47,597 nt of DNA from Flavobacteriales bacterium (GCA_013204105.1 JABMOM010000019.1:1-47597), one strand, 5' to 3'. Shown: positions 28,344 through 37,481, numbered from the stretch's first letter. Program-made: numbers and translations. Notes: generated from the letters alone by a model not told the origin.

Positions 28344-30116
28344 ATGCTTAACAGCGCTTTGAACATAAGGTCCTCTTTCATTTGGGTACTGACCTTGAGT
28401 TTGGCCCTCGTGCAGTACTTCTTCTTATCCGATGAGAGCTGGTCCATCGCGGGGCTAGAGGTAATCACCGGAGATGGGCGCGGCTACTACGACTACCTCA
28501 CCTCCATTTTCATCGATGGCGATCTCACCCATCAACAGATCAACGGTCGATACATCCTCAGTGTGGATGGCGTTGGTGTCAATAAATACTATGCGGGAAC
28601 GGCTTTGTTGATGCTCCCGTTCTTCTTGTTGGGAATGTTCATCGCTTGGTTGACGGGGGTTCCGGTGGATGGTTTCAGCCTTCCCTTTCAACTCTCCATG
28701 TGCCTAGCGGCCCTGACATATGCGATGGGCGGGGTTTACTTCTTTCGTCGCCTTCTCGCTTCTTTTGACGTCAAGGTTTGGGCGATAAACGTGCTGTCCT
28801 TTGCCGCGTTCTTTGCTACGAACATGCTGTACTATACGGCCTATGACCTCACTGCCTCGCACGTTTATTCCTTCTTCGCGATAGCGGCGTTTGCCTGGTA
28901 TGCTAGACAGTATTTCCTTGCTCACGAAGCCATTGACCTGCTCAACTTGGCCTTTTGGTTCGGCATTACCCTGTTGATCCGTCCGGTAAACGCCTTGGTC
29001 ATTTTCGCTTTGCCCTTTTTAGCGGGTGATCGATCCACGTTCTTGCATACCGTTCGGGCACTCTTTAAAAATGTGGGGGCACTGGTCACCGCTGCAATGG
29101 TCATTGTTGGACTAGGGTTGATACAGTTGATGCTCTACAAATTGCAGTCTGGTAACTGGATCGTCTGGAGCTATGCCGGTGAAGGATTCTACTTCCACCG
29201 TCCCGCTTTCTTCGCGTTCCTATTTGGGTTCAAACGGGGGTGGCTGATTTACAGCCCCTTCTTCTTGCTCCTCATTCCCGCACTTTGGAAGATGATGAAA
29301 AGCTCCCGCTGGATGTCCATTTCATGGATAAGCTACCTCTTGCTTTCGGTCTATGGATTGAGTGCATGGTGGTCATGGCACTATGGCGGGTCCTATGGAG
29401 CGCGGCCGATGGTGGACCTTTACGCGATCTTACTGCTGCCCATAGGAATTTGGTTGAACAAAAACGGAAGCCAGATTAGACAACGCATCATCGTCATCGT
29501 TGTAGCCGTTTTTTCCCTGCTTACCGCGGCTCAAGTGCATCAAATGAAGCATGGAATCCTCTCGGCCTGGCACATGAACGCAGGAAAATACTTCTGGGCT
29601 TTTGGCAAGTATGACGCTGACAAGCACGCCCATCAGCTCGGTGGAAGAGATGATACCATGCCCTACCACAAACGATCGAAGACCCTCTACGCTGGCACTC
29701 CAAAGGACCGTGATGGGCATTGGAAGGCTAGGCATGCCCAAGGCGAGGCGGACGCAGTATTTACTCCGGAACTTGAATTCAGTCTAGGCTACTCCTATGT
29801 CTTCGGTACCCTCGCCGGTGAGCGCATTTTCATTGAGTTGGAGGTTGAGAGTCAAGAATACATTGCTGGCTCAGCCACTGGCGCCTTTCTGGTCATCGAA
29901 CTGAAAGCCGTCGATGGAAAGACCAAACGATACGACGCTTTTCGGATCAACGAACATCCTGGGTTAAGCTTAGACCATTGGCATAGCATGCACTATGCGT
30001 ACTCCATAGAGGAGGATGTCAAGACCGATGATCAATTCAAAATGTATATCTGGAACAAAGAGAAAGGTGCTTTTGCACTGAAGGTCAAAGCTTGCCGGAT
30101 ACTCGCCTTGGAGTGA
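28344..30116 (+). CDS. Multi-spanning membrane protein, probable GT-C-type glycosyltransferase
   Basis: 590 residues. About ten transmembrane segments lie within residues 10-405. The first extracytoplasmic loop has an acidic motif, GDGRGYYDYL (Asp44), where GT-C glycosyltransferases such as ArnT and PMT types keep their catalytic aspartate. The final ~150 residues (about 440-590) are soluble and strand-rich (SLGYSYVFGTLAGERIFIEL, AGSATGAFLVIELKAVDGK), like a small beta-sandwich. A role in transferring sugar from a polyprenyl carrier is inferred; substrate unknown. It is divergent from the flippase operon, and its stop lies only three bases from the stop of the enoyl-CoA hydratase gene on the other strand, with no terminator visible. 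Confidence 0.65.
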   Translation: MLNSALNIRSSFIWVLTLSLALVQYFFLSDESWSIAGLEVITGDGRGYYDYLTSIFIDGDLTHQQINGRYILSVDGVGVNKYYAGTALLMLPFFLLGMFIAWLTGVPVDGFSLPFQLSMCLAALTYAMGGVYFFRRLLASFDVKVWAINVLSFAAFFATNMLYYTAYDLTASHVYSFFAIAAFAWYARQYFLAHEAIDLLNLAFWFGITLLIRPVNALVIFALPFLAGDRSTFLHTVRALFKNVGALVTAAMVIVGLGLIQLMLYKLQSGNWIVWSYAGEGFYFHRPAFFAFLFGFKRGWLIYSPFFLLLIPALWKMMKSSRWMSISWISYLLLSVYGLSAWWSWHYGGSYGARPMVDLYAILLLPIGIWLNKNGSQIRQRIIVIVVAVFSLLTAAQVHQMKHGILSAWHMNAGKYFWAFGKYDADKHAHQLGGRDDTMPYHKRSKTLYAGTPKDRDGHWKARHAQGEADAVFTPELEFSLGYSYVFGTLAGERIFIELEVESQEYIAGSATGAFLVIELKAVDGKTKRYDAFRINEHPGLSLDHWHSMHYAYSIEEDVKTDDQFKMYIWNKEKGAFALKVKACRILALE

Positions 30117-30119
30117 GCA

Positions 30120-30902
30120 TTACTTCCCTTTAAAATCGGGCTTTCTTTTTTCTAGAAACGCCGAGGTTCCTTCTTTGAAATCGTCCGTGCCGAAGGCTTC
30201 GCCGAAGAGGTGGATCTCTTCTTCGAAGCCATCTACTCCTCCTTCATCCCCTGCATTCACCGCTGCAATGGCATACCCAATAGCTGTGGGTGAGTTCCTT
30301 GCTATTTTAGAAGCAATCTCGCGACACTTTTCAAGTAAGGCATCCGATGCCACCACGTGATTCACCAAGCCTCCCAGAAGAGCTGTATTGGCATCGATCA
30401 TCTGGGCAGTAGTAATCATTTCCATCGCCCTGCCTTTTCCGACCAAACGAGGCAAGCGCTGGGTACCCCCATAGCCGGGTATGACCCCCAATGAAACTTC
30501 GGGAAGCCCCATTCTGGCATTGTCGGAAGCCACGCGCATGTGGCAGCTCATCGCCAACTCTAATCCTCCTCCCAATGCGAAACCATTGATGGCAGCGATG
30601 ACCGGCGTGCCCATCTCTTCGATCAAATCAAAAAGTTTGCGGTGCCCTTCCGCGCTTAAGTTGCGTCCTTCTTCTACCGTGAAACCAGCAAATTCACTGA
30701 TGTCGGCTCCGGCCACAAATGCCTTATCTCCCGCCCCGGTTAGAATGATACATCGTACTTCCGGATTTGCATCCAACTCCCGCATGCACTTGCTCACGTC
30801 GTCGATCACCGAGATGTTCAATGCATTCAATTTATCGGGTCGGTTGATGGTGACCTGGGCGATCCGATCGCTTTGTTCTACAAGAAGGTTTGGGTATGCC
30901 AT
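30120..30902 (-). CDS. Enoyl-CoA hydratase/isomerase family protein
   Basis: 260 residues, the standard crotonase length. The CoA-binding/oxyanion segments KAFVAGADISEF and INGFALGGGLELAMSC are present. Both catalytic glutamates of hydratases are kept: Glu115 in GGGLELAM and Glu135 in GLPEVSLGVIPGYGGTQRL, 20 residues apart as in rat crotonase. It should hydrate 2-enoyl-CoA to 3-hydroxyacyl-CoA in fatty-acid or amino-acid breakdown; chain-length preference is unknown. It lies 59 bases after the histidine kinase gene on the same strand. A -7-like TACCTTCG (30927-30920) with a poor -33 could be its own weak promoter. Confidence 0.92.
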   Translation of the reverse strand: MAYPNLLVEQSDRIAQVTINRPDKLNALNISVIDDVSKCMRELDANPEVRCIILTGAGDKAFVAGADISEFAGFTVEEGRNLSAEGHRKLFDLIEEMGTPVIAAINGFALGGGLELAMSCHMRVASDNARMGLPEVSLGVIPGYGGTQRLPRLVGKGRAMEMITTAQMIDANTALLGGLVNHVVASDALLEKCREIASKIARNSPTAIGYAIAAVNAGDEGGVDGFEEEIHLFGEAFGTDDFKEGTSAFLEKRKPDFKGK

Positions 30903-30961
30903 GGTCCGATTATTTGCGACGAAGGTAGTAGACTGTCGCTTGCTGGAAAAGCACTAATCGA

Positions 30962-32416
30962 TCAGGCCAACGGAAGGGAAATCTCGAATTTGGTATAGGC
31001 TCCAAGCTCGCTTTGAAAGGTGATCAATCCTCCAGCAGACTCGATGATTTGCTTGCAAATCGCCAATCCCAAACCCGTACCGCTCGATTTGGTGGTGAAG
31101 TTGGGGCGGAAGATCATTTCCTGATCCTCCTGTGGGATACCAACCCCGTTGTCAAGCACGGTCATCACGGCGCGCCCCTCCATCATGCTCACTTCAATGT
31201 TCACCCTCGGAGCTTGCTCATTTGCCACAGCGTGCTTTGCATTCTTGAGGAGGTTGTTAAGCACTCTCCCGAACTGCTCCGGATCTATGTTCACATTGAC
31301 CGAGGTCTCTTGCAAAACCAAGCCTAGTTCAAAAGGCACATCGGCAAACAGCTGTGCGGCATCGCGCACGACCTGGTTCAAGTCAATGACCTCGACATTC
31401 GCCTTTGGCATTTTGGCGAAGTCGGAGAATTCCGTAGCAATGTTGCTCAAGGAATCAATCTGCTGAATGATGGTCTGCATCGTCCGCTTGAATTTCTCTC
31501 TCCATTCCAGGTCGTCATAGGCGGCAGTGGCTTGTAGGTGCTGAACGCTTAGCTTGATGGGCGTCAACGGATTCTTGATCTCGTGCGCTACTTGACGAGC
31601 CATTTCTCGCCAAGCAGATTCTCGCTCGCTCTTCGATAGTTTTTGCCGGCTCTCCTCCAATTTCTGAAGCATCGCATTGTAGGCATCAACAAGCGTCCCT
31701 ATCTCGTCGTCTGATCGCCAATCAAACGGTTCGTTTTTGATGTTCAAATCCACTTGTTGCATGCGGTCGCTCAATGCGGTTACATTTTTCGTGATCGATC
31801 TGGACAAGAAGAACGTAAGTGCAATTCCGCCCAGAAAAATAAACAGGTAGACTACCCCAATCGAGCCTAAAAACGATTCCAAATCCCCTTGGCTTATCGT
31901 CGGGTCTTGCAAGTAAGGAATGTTCAGAATGGCAATGCGTTCGCCCCGTCCATTGTAGAGGTTGGTATAATCAGAAAGATACCTGTGCTCCCCCTCTTCT
32001 TCCGGAATGATGATCCTGTCGAGCGACTTGAGTTCCTCCAAGGCCGAGTTGGGAACGCGCTTGTCTACGTATTCGGAATGAATGGCGTCCGGCCGAGCAG
32101 CGACGAGCATCTCTCCTGAGGTGTTGAAGACATTGATTTCCAATTGGTGGACGCTTGCCAACCGAAAGAGCTCCTCTTCAAATTCTTGTACTACTACATC
32201 CAAGTCCTCCTGCAATTCTACTTCCTTGGAGAAATAAGCCATCTCCGTTTTGATCGCGCGCTCTTTTCGTTGTAACCGTTCTTGGTGGTATTCTTTGTTT
32301 TGCTTGGTGAAGAACCAAATGGTCACTGCTCCGATCACCAGCAAGGAGGCGATGACGAGCGAAAGCATAGACAGCGATATACGGGTACGGAGTTTCAAGC
32401 GGCTAAAAGTAGACAA
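30962..32416 (-). CDS. Sensor histidine kinase, NtrY-like
   Basis: 484 residues. A transmembrane segment at about 17-36, an extracytoplasmic sensing region (37-185), a second segment (about 186-205) and a HAMP domain (about 206-258) are followed by HisKA with VAHEIKNPLTPIKLS (His278). The HATPase_c domain has its N-box NNLLKNAKHAV, then DNGVGIP and GTGLGLAICKQ. The H-box wording is typical of NtrY-type kinases, which often act in nitrogen or envelope signalling; the signal here is unknown. No response regulator is in the window, so it is an orphan. The start is TTG, 15 bases past the U-tract of the ATP synthase terminator. Confidence 0.9.
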   Translation of the reverse strand: MSTFSRLKLRTRISLSMLSLVIASLLVIGAVTIWFFTKQNKEYHQERLQRKERAIKTEMAYFSKEVELQEDLDVVVQEFEEELFRLASVHQLEINVFNTSGEMLVAARPDAIHSEYVDKRVPNSALEELKSLDRIIIPEEEGEHRYLSDYTNLYNGRGERIAILNIPYLQDPTISQGDLESFLGSIGVVYLFIFLGGIALTFFLSRSITKNVTALSDRMQQVDLNIKNEPFDWRSDDEIGTLVDAYNAMLQKLEESRQKLSKSERESAWREMARQVAHEIKNPLTPIKLSVQHLQATAAYDDLEWREKFKRTMQTIIQQIDSLSNIATEFSDFAKMPKANVEVIDLNQVVRDAAQLFADVPFELGLVLQETSVNVNIDPEQFGRVLNNLLKNAKHAVANEQAPRVNIEVSMMEGRAVMTVLDNGVGIPQEDQEMIFRPNFTTKSSGTGLGLAICKQIIESAGGLITFQSELGAYTKFEISLPLA

Positions 32417-32431
32417 GAATCCTGCCTGAAT

Positions 32432-32462
32432 AAAAAAGGGCGGCCCTGATGGACCGCCCTTT
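32432..32462 (-). terminator. Intrinsic terminator of the ATP synthase operon
   Basis: Arms AAAGGGCGG (32435-32443) and CCGCCCTTT (32454-32462) pair perfectly. Read on the minus strand the stem is followed directly by a run of T's (from the A-run at 32432-32437). It lies 21 bases past the atpG stop. Confidence 0.9.
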
Positions 32463-32483
32463 CTTTGATTTTATGCAGATCTA

Positions 32484-33362
32484 TTAGCCGTTGAGCGCCT
32501 CAGCTCCTCCAACGATCTCGAGGATCTCTTTGGTAATGGATGCCTGTCGTGCCTTGTTATAGGTCAACTTCAATTCCTTCAGCAGGTCGCCGGCGTTATC
32601 CGTCGCCTTGTGCATGGCCGTCATACGCGCCCCGTGTTCTGAGGCTACGCTATCCAGCAAGGCCTTGAAGAATTGTGTTTTCAGCGACTTTGGAATGAGG
32701 TCCGCAACGATCTCCTCCATGTTTGGTTCAAAGATGTAATCCGGACTATTTGCGCCCTCCTCCACAACCGGAGGAACGATGGGCAAGAATTGCTCTGTAC
32801 GAATGATCTGAACCGCTGCATTCTTGAAGGAGTTGTACACTAACAATACCTTGTCAAATTGCTTCGCCTTGAAAGCATCCATGATCTTCTTAGCTGCCGA
32901 AGCCGCATTGTCATAGCTCAGGTCATCGAAGATTTCATTCGTGTGGCGAGGCAACAGTGTACCCTTGATGAAGTGATCGGTCTTTCTGAATGCATCTTCC
33001 GCCTTCTTTCCAAAGGTGAGTACAGTCACCTTCTTATCCTTGTAATCGTTTGTGATCAGCTGCTTGGTGCGCTTGATTACCTGGGAGTTGAAAGCACCGC
33101 AAAGACCCCGGTTAGAAGTAATGACAATGATCAACACGCTATCCTCTTTGTCAGCTCGCCCATAGACGTTCTCACTTGTGTCAAGGCCTGCGCTCACTCC
33201 TTCTAGGATCTCCTGCAGTTTTTCAGAGTACGGGCGCATCTGCGTAACCGCATCCTGCGCCTTTCTCAATTTGGCAGCAGACACCATTTTCATTGCAGAT
33301 GTGATCTGCATGGTGCTGTTGACCGAAGTGATCCGGATCCTTACTTCTTTTAAGTTAGGCAT
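32484..33362 (-). CDS. atpG: ATP synthase F1 gamma subunit
   Basis: 292 residues. The rotor shaft of F1: its N- and C-terminal helices form the coiled coil that turns inside the alpha3-beta3 ring. N-terminal PNLKEVRIRITSVNSTMQIT and AMKMVSAAKLRKAQ are diagnostic, as are SNRGLCGAFNSQV and the C-terminal NKARQASITKEILEIVGGA. It is the last gene of the minus-strand operon, ten bases after atpA, with a strong terminator downstream. atpD and atpC do not follow, unlike in most phyla. Confidence 0.97.
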   Translation of the reverse strand: MPNLKEVRIRITSVNSTMQITSAMKMVSAAKLRKAQDAVTQMRPYSEKLQEILEGVSAGLDTSENVYGRADKEDSVLIIVITSNRGLCGAFNSQVIKRTKQLITNDYKDKKVTVLTFGKKAEDAFRKTDHFIKGTLLPRHTNEIFDDLSYDNAASAAKKIMDAFKAKQFDKVLLVYNSFKNAAVQIIRTEQFLPIVPPVVEEGANSPDYIFEPNMEEIVADLIPKSLKTQFFKALLDSVASEHGARMTAMHKATDNAGDLLKELKLTYNKARQASITKEILEIVGGAEALNG

Positions 33363-33372
33363 GCGTTAGCGT

Positions 33373-34962
33373 TTATTTTTTTGAAACGTTGTACTTAGCA
33401 GACATCTCCGCGGCAACTTTCTCAAGGGTGGAAGTAACCTCATCTGTCAATTTTCCTGCCCTTAGTGTGTCGAGTACGTCGCGGTGATTTCGATCCATGA
33501 AATCAAGGAATTCGACTTCAAATTCTTTGACTTTGTTGACAGGAACTCTGCGGAGCAAGTTCTTAGACCCACAATAGATGATCGCAATCTGCTTCTCCAC
33601 TGCCATAGGCTGATTCTCCGCTTGCTTCAAGATCTCCACGTTGCGCACACCCTTGTCAATAACAGATTGGGTAGCCGCATCCAGGTCGGATCCGAACTTG
33701 GCAAATGCCTCCAGTTCACGGTACTGCGCTTGGTCGAGCTTCAACGTACCCGCCACCTTCTTCATGGATTTGATCTGTGCATTACCTCCAACACGCGATA
33801 CCGAAATACCTACGTTAATCGCCGGACGCACACCTGAGAGGAACAAGTTCGCCTCGAGGAAGATCTGACCATCCGTAATCGAGATCACGTTGGTTGGGAT
33901 ATACGCAGAAACGTCTCCTGCTTGTGTTTCAATGATTGGAAGTGCCGTAAGCGACCCGCCTCCTTTTACTTTTCCTTTCAATGGCTCAGGAAGGTCGTTC
34001 ATCTGAGATGCGATGGTGTCATCGTTGATGATCTTAGCTGCACGCTCGAGTAAACGGGAGTGTAGGTAGAATACGTCACCAGGGTACGCCTCACGTCCTG
34101 GAGGGCGTCGAAGCAAGAGCGATACTTCACGATAGGCAACTGCCTGCTTGGAAAGATCATCATATACGATCAACGCTGGACGACCTGTGTCTCGGAAGAA
34201 CTCCCCGATCGCAGCACCTGCCATAGGCGAGTAGAACTGCATTGGTGAGGGGTCGGATGCATTCGCAGCAACAACGGTTGTATAGGCCATTGCTCCCGCA
34301 TCTTCGAGACGCTTCACGATACCGGCAACGGTAGACGCTTTCTGTGCAGAAGCGACGTAGATGCAGTATACAGGCTCTCCTCGGTCGTAGAATTCTTTCT
34401 GGTTGATGATCGTATCGATCGCAACCGTAGTCTTACCTGTTTGACGGTCGCCAATGATAAGCTCCCGCTGGCCTCGGCCAACTGGGATCATCGCGTCGAT
34501 CGCCTTGATACCTGTTTGGAGGGGCTCGTTTACCGGCTGACGGAAGATAACGCCTGGAGCTTTGCGCTCGATCGGCATTTCGAAGAGTTCGCCTTCGATT
34601 GGACCCTTTCCATCGATTGGATGACCCAAGGTATTCACCACTCGGCCAACGATTCCTTCACCCACATGGATGGAAGCAATACGACCTGTGCGCTTTACAG
34701 TATCGCCTTCTTTGATATCGGTGGAGTGTCCGAGCAATACCGCTCCGATGTTGTCTTCTTCTAGGTTGAGGGCGATGGCTTGGAGTCCGTTCTCGAACTC
34801 GATCAATTCACCCGCTTGGACATTGCCGAGTCCATAGATACGCGCGATACCATCACCGATCTGGAGGACCGTGCCTACTTCTTCGAGTTCGGCTTCTGTC
34901 TTCGCTCCGGAGAGTTGCTCCCGGAGGATCGCTGATACTTCTGCTGGTTTGATTTCAGGCAT
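33373..34962 (-). CDS. atpA: ATP synthase F1 alpha subunit
   Basis: 529 residues, slightly longer than the usual 500-515. Carries the non-catalytic nucleotide sites of F1. The Walker A loop [35 protein letters not shown] and the alpha signature [19 protein letters not shown] are all present; the arginine in the last motif is the finger reaching into the beta catalytic site. Its partner beta gene is absent from this window. It follows atpH after 28 bases. Confidence 0.98.
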   Translation of the reverse strand: MPEIKPAEVSAILREQLSGAKTEAELEEVGTVLQIGDGIARIYGLGNVQAGELIEFENGLQAIALNLEEDNIGAVLLGHSTDIKEGDTVKRTGRIASIHVGEGIVGRVVNTLGHPIDGKGPIEGELFEMPIERKAPGVIFRQPVNEPLQTGIKAIDAMIPVGRGQRELIIGDRQTGKTTVAIDTIINQKEFYDRGEPVYCIYVASAQKASTVAGIVKRLEDAGAMAYTTVVAANASDPSPMQFYSPMAGAAIGEFFRDTGRPALIVYDDLSKQAVAYREVSLLLRRPPGREAYPGDVFYLHSRLLERAAKIINDDTIASQMNDLPEPLKGKVKGGGSLTALPIIETQAGDVSAYIPTNVISITDGQIFLEANLFLSGVRPAINVGISVSRVGGNAQIKSMKKVAGTLKLDQAQYRELEAFAKFGSDLDAATQSVIDKGVRNVEILKQAENQPMAVEKQIAIIYCGSKNLLRRVPVNKVKEFEVEFLDFMDRNHRDVLDTLRAGKLTDEVTSTLEKVAAEMSAKYNVSKK

Positions 34963-34990
34963 GACTTTATCTGGTTATTTGCTTAAACGC

Positions 34991-35527
34991 TTATGCGTTA
35001 TGTATGTCGTATTTCAAATCGTTCAATTTCTTGCGGTAGCTCGCGTCTACACGCTGATCACCTACCCGGACCTTCAATCCACCTAAGATATTCGCATCAA
35101 CGTGCTCGATGAGCTCGATCTTATCACTGAGAGACGCAAGTACACCTGCGACTTCTTTTCGCTGTGCATCGCTCAAGGCAACCGCAGAGGTTACATTCGC
35201 TGTGACAATGCCCATGCGCTCTTTGTAGATCTCGATGTAAGCCTTTACCACCACAGGAAGCAGCGCCTCGCGGCCCTTAGCGCAGACCAAGGTCACAAAA
35301 CCCATGGAAAGATCCTGCACATGCTTACCGAATACAGCTTTAAGGACAGTCTGCTTCTTGTCCACTTTTACAATCGGTGATTGCAGGAGCAATTCCAATC
35401 CGTGGTTTTCAGCAATAGTGGCCGAGATCAGCTCCATGTCCTGCTTCACCTGCTCGAGCTTATTTTGCTCTGTCGCAAGATCAATCAGGGCCAAGGCATA
35501 TCGTCCGGCTGACTTCGTTCCTTTCAT
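34991..35527 (-). CDS. atpH: ATP synthase F1 delta subunit
   Basis: 178 residues. The delta subunit joins the b-subunit stator stalk to the top of alpha3-beta3. Start SAGRYALALIDLATEQNKLE and C-terminal VDANILGGLKVRVGDQRVDA match the family. The ATG shares one base with the atpF stop (TGATG), so the two stator components are translationally coupled. Confidence 0.95.
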   Translation of the reverse strand: MKGTKSAGRYALALIDLATEQNKLEQVKQDMELISATIAENHGLELLLQSPIVKVDKKQTVLKAVFGKHVQDLSMGFVTLVCAKGREALLPVVVKAYIEIYKERMGIVTANVTSAVALSDAQRKEVAGVLASLSDKIELIEHVDANILGGLKVRVGDQRVDASYRKKLNDLKYDIHNA

Positions 35528-36027
35528 CAGTTGAAGTTGATTTCGTTCAAGGCAGTCACGACAGAATTTTTCTGTTTGTCTGCGTCTGTCAATTTCTCTG
35601 AAAGAATGCGCTCGGCGATTTCAAAAGAGAAATCAGCTACCTGATTCTTTAACTCTTCGATCGCCTTCACTTTTTCATGCTTGATCTCATCGCGTGCAGA
35701 GGCAAGAATCTTGGTCGCCTCTTCCTGCGCTTTTCTCTTCGCTTCGGCTATGATCTCATTCTTAGTCTCTCGAGCTTCTTTCATCAAGGAATCCCGCTCA
35801 TCCCGCGCCTGCTGAAGCAATTCATCATTGCTCTGCTTCAACTTCTTCATTTCGCGGCGTGCAATATCTGCCTGCTCAAGTGCCTCTTCGATCGACTTCT
35901 CACGACGGTTCACAGCGATCAACATCGGCTTCCAAGCGTACCTTCTCAATAAGAAGAGGAGCGCCAAAAACAGCACGGTTTGCCAAACGAATAGGCCTAC
36001 CGAGAATTCACTGATTAACTTTTCCAA
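35527..36027 (-). CDS. atpF: ATP synthase F0 b subunit
   Basis: 166 residues. One N-terminal membrane helix (SVGLFVWQTVLFLALLFLL, about 9-27) is followed by a long, highly charged helix that dimerises as the stator stalk. The start is TTG at 36027: no ATG lies nearby in frame, and MEKLISEFSVGLFVWQ is the ordinary beginning of Bacteroidota b subunits. A stem-loop with a U-tract lies between this gene and atpE. Confidence 0.95.
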   Translation of the reverse strand: MEKLISEFSVGLFVWQTVLFLALLFLLRRYAWKPMLIAVNRREKSIEEALEQADIARREMKKLKQSNDELLQQARDERDSLMKEARETKNEIIAEAKRKAQEEATKILASARDEIKHEKVKAIEELKNQVADFSFEIAERILSEKLTDADKQKNSVVTALNEINFN

Positions 36028-36050
36028 GGTTTATAATATTTAAATGAATG

Positions 36051-36095
36051 TCAAAAAAGAATCAACAGCGACAGCCAACCGCGGCCGCTGTTGAT
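36051..36095 (-). promoter_or_regulatory. Stem-loop with U-tract between atpE and atpF
   Basis: On the minus strand a perfect ten-base-pair stem, ATCAACAGCG (36095-36086) with CGCTGTTGAT (36070-36061), encloses a 15-base loop and is followed by TCTTTTTTG. It has the form of an intrinsic terminator but sits inside the ATP synthase operon. A partial terminator or 3' stabilising hairpin here would raise c-subunit mRNA above that of downstream genes, matching the need for many c subunits per complex. The stem is seen directly; the function is inferred. Confidence 0.6.
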
Positions 36096-36101
36096 GTACA
36101 A

Positions 36102-36296
36102 TTATGAAACAGCGAAGAGAGCCGCGAAAGCGACACCTTCTATAAGGGCCGCAGCGATCAACATCACCGTTTGGATACGGTTAGTAGCTTCTGGCTGACG
36201 AGCAATCGCTTCCAGTGCAGAGCCTCCGATATTTCCAATACCGATACCGACTCCGATTACTACCAAACCTGCTCCTACCATTACTGGAATTTCCAT
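36102..36296 (-). CDS. atpE: ATP synthase F0 c subunit
   Basis: 64 residues, a two-helix hairpin with the polar loop ARQPEA. It forms the rotating c-ring. The ion-binding carboxylate is Glu53 in ALIEGVAF. The residues that mark sodium binding (Gln in the first helix, and Ser/Thr after the Glu) are absent: the first helix reads GIGIGNIGG and Glu53 is followed by Gly. Proton coupling is therefore inferred. It lies 32 bases after atpB and is followed by a hairpin that may raise its expression. Confidence 0.96.
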   Translation of the reverse strand: MEIPVMVGAGLVVIGVGIGIGNIGGSALEAIARQPEATNRIQTVMLIAAALIEGVAFAALFAVS

Positions 36297-36328
36297 GTCT
36301 ATTCGTATTTAGAGGTTAATAATTCAAA

Positions 36329-37417
36329 TCAATGATCATGATGAGGTTCTGCAGCGGCACTGCCGAAGTAGAGTGCACTCAACATGGTGAAAATATATGC
36401 CTGCAGCGCAGCTACAAGCAGCTCAAGAATCCCGATGAAAAACGCCAATCCGAAAGAGAGCGGACTACCAATCCAGCTCTTGAAAATAAAGATGAGGCCT
36501 AACAAGCTCATCATTACGATATGCCCCGCGGTGATGTTCGCATAGAGTCGGATCATCAAGGCAAAAGGCTTGATGAATATTCCAAGGATTTCAATGGGAA
36601 CAAGCAAAGGATAGATTCCTAATTTGCCATACCAAGGCATGGACTTCCCAAGTGGGTCCAAAATGTGCAACCAATAGGTCTTTGTTCCAGACAAATTCGT
36701 GATCAAAAAGGTGATCAAAGCCAAGGCGAAGGTTACTGCAACGCTATTGTTGATGTTCACCCCCAAAGGCGTAAGGCCAAAAAGGTTGACGATCCAGATA
36801 AAAAAGAACACTGTGAGCAGGAATCCCATGTATTTACGGTAACTCTTCTCCCCGATATTGGGTCGAGCTATTTCATCCCGCACGAAGAGCACAATGGGTT
36901 CTACAAACTTGGCCGCCCCTCTCGGAACGAGGTCGTTCTTGTAATTATTAGCCGCACGACCAAAAAGCACAATCATTAAAAGCCCGATCACCATAATGTG
37001 GAATACATTCTTCGTAATGGACAGGTCCAATGGCTTCACATTGGTGGGGTGATGATCTGCATCAAAACTGAGCGTTCCTTCTGCGTCTGTCCGGTAAATC
37101 TTATTGTGATATACAGCGTAGAACTTGCCATTGCTTTCGGCCACTTCCTCGTCGTGATGAAATGCAGATGACATGAAGAAATGCACCCCCTCATCCACAA
37201 GGATCACGGGCAACGGAAATCCGTAGTGGCTTCCTGTCGACTCATCTGTGAAAAGATGATAGTCGTGACCATCCTGCAAGTGATGACGGATATCTAGCTT
37301 GATCTCCTCCTGCAAAGTCAGACCGTCCTCAGCAAGTTCACTGTGCTGAGCGGTTCCAACGAACGGATTGAAAATCAGTGCGAAAAGGACAAGTGAATAG
37401 ATAATTCTCGAACGCAT
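36329..37417 (-). CDS. atpB: ATP synthase F0 a subunit with long N-terminal extension
   Basis: 362 residues, well above the 230-270 of most a subunits. A signal-peptide-like start (1-23, FVGTAQ) is followed by a soluble extension of about 110 residues (24-132) carrying about eleven histidines and many acids. The usual transmembrane core follows (from about 134). The essential arginine is Arg290 in ALMIRLYANITAGH, and the C-terminus ends AEPHHDH. The protein forms the half-channels next to the c-ring. The extension probably faces the periplasm; such extensions occur in other Bacteroidota, but the function is not known to me. A candidate promoter lies 35 bases upstream. Confidence 0.95.
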   Translation of the reverse strand: MRSRIIYSLVLFALIFNPFVGTAQHSELAEDGLTLQEEIKLDIRHHLQDGHDYHLFTDESTGSHYGFPLPVILVDEGVHFFMSSAFHHDEEVAESNGKFYAVYHNKIYRTDAEGTLSFDADHHPTNVKPLDLSITKNVFHIMVIGLLMIVLFGRAANNYKNDLVPRGAAKFVEPIVLFVRDEIARPNIGEKSYRKYMGFLLTVFFFIWIVNLFGLTPLGVNINNSVAVTFALALITFLITNLSGTKTYWLHILDPLGKSMPWYGKLGIYPLLVPIEILGIFIKPFALMIRLYANITAGHIVMMSLLGLIFIFKSWIGSPLSFGLAFFIGILELLVAALQAYIFTMLSALYFGSAAAEPHHDH

Positions 37418-37451
37418 ACTCCTCTGCGAATAAGGGTTTTAAAATCGGGTG

Positions 37452-37481
37452 CAATAGTACATAATAATGTTAGACTTGAAA
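37452..37481 (-). promoter_or_regulatory. Candidate promoter for atpB
   Basis: On the minus strand TTTC (37481-37478), 18 bases, then TACTATTG (37459-37452). Each element has one mismatch to TTTG and TAnnTTTG. It sits in the 107-base gap between the DUF6168 gene and atpB, the largest gap in the operon, where no other signal is evident. Confidence 0.35.
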
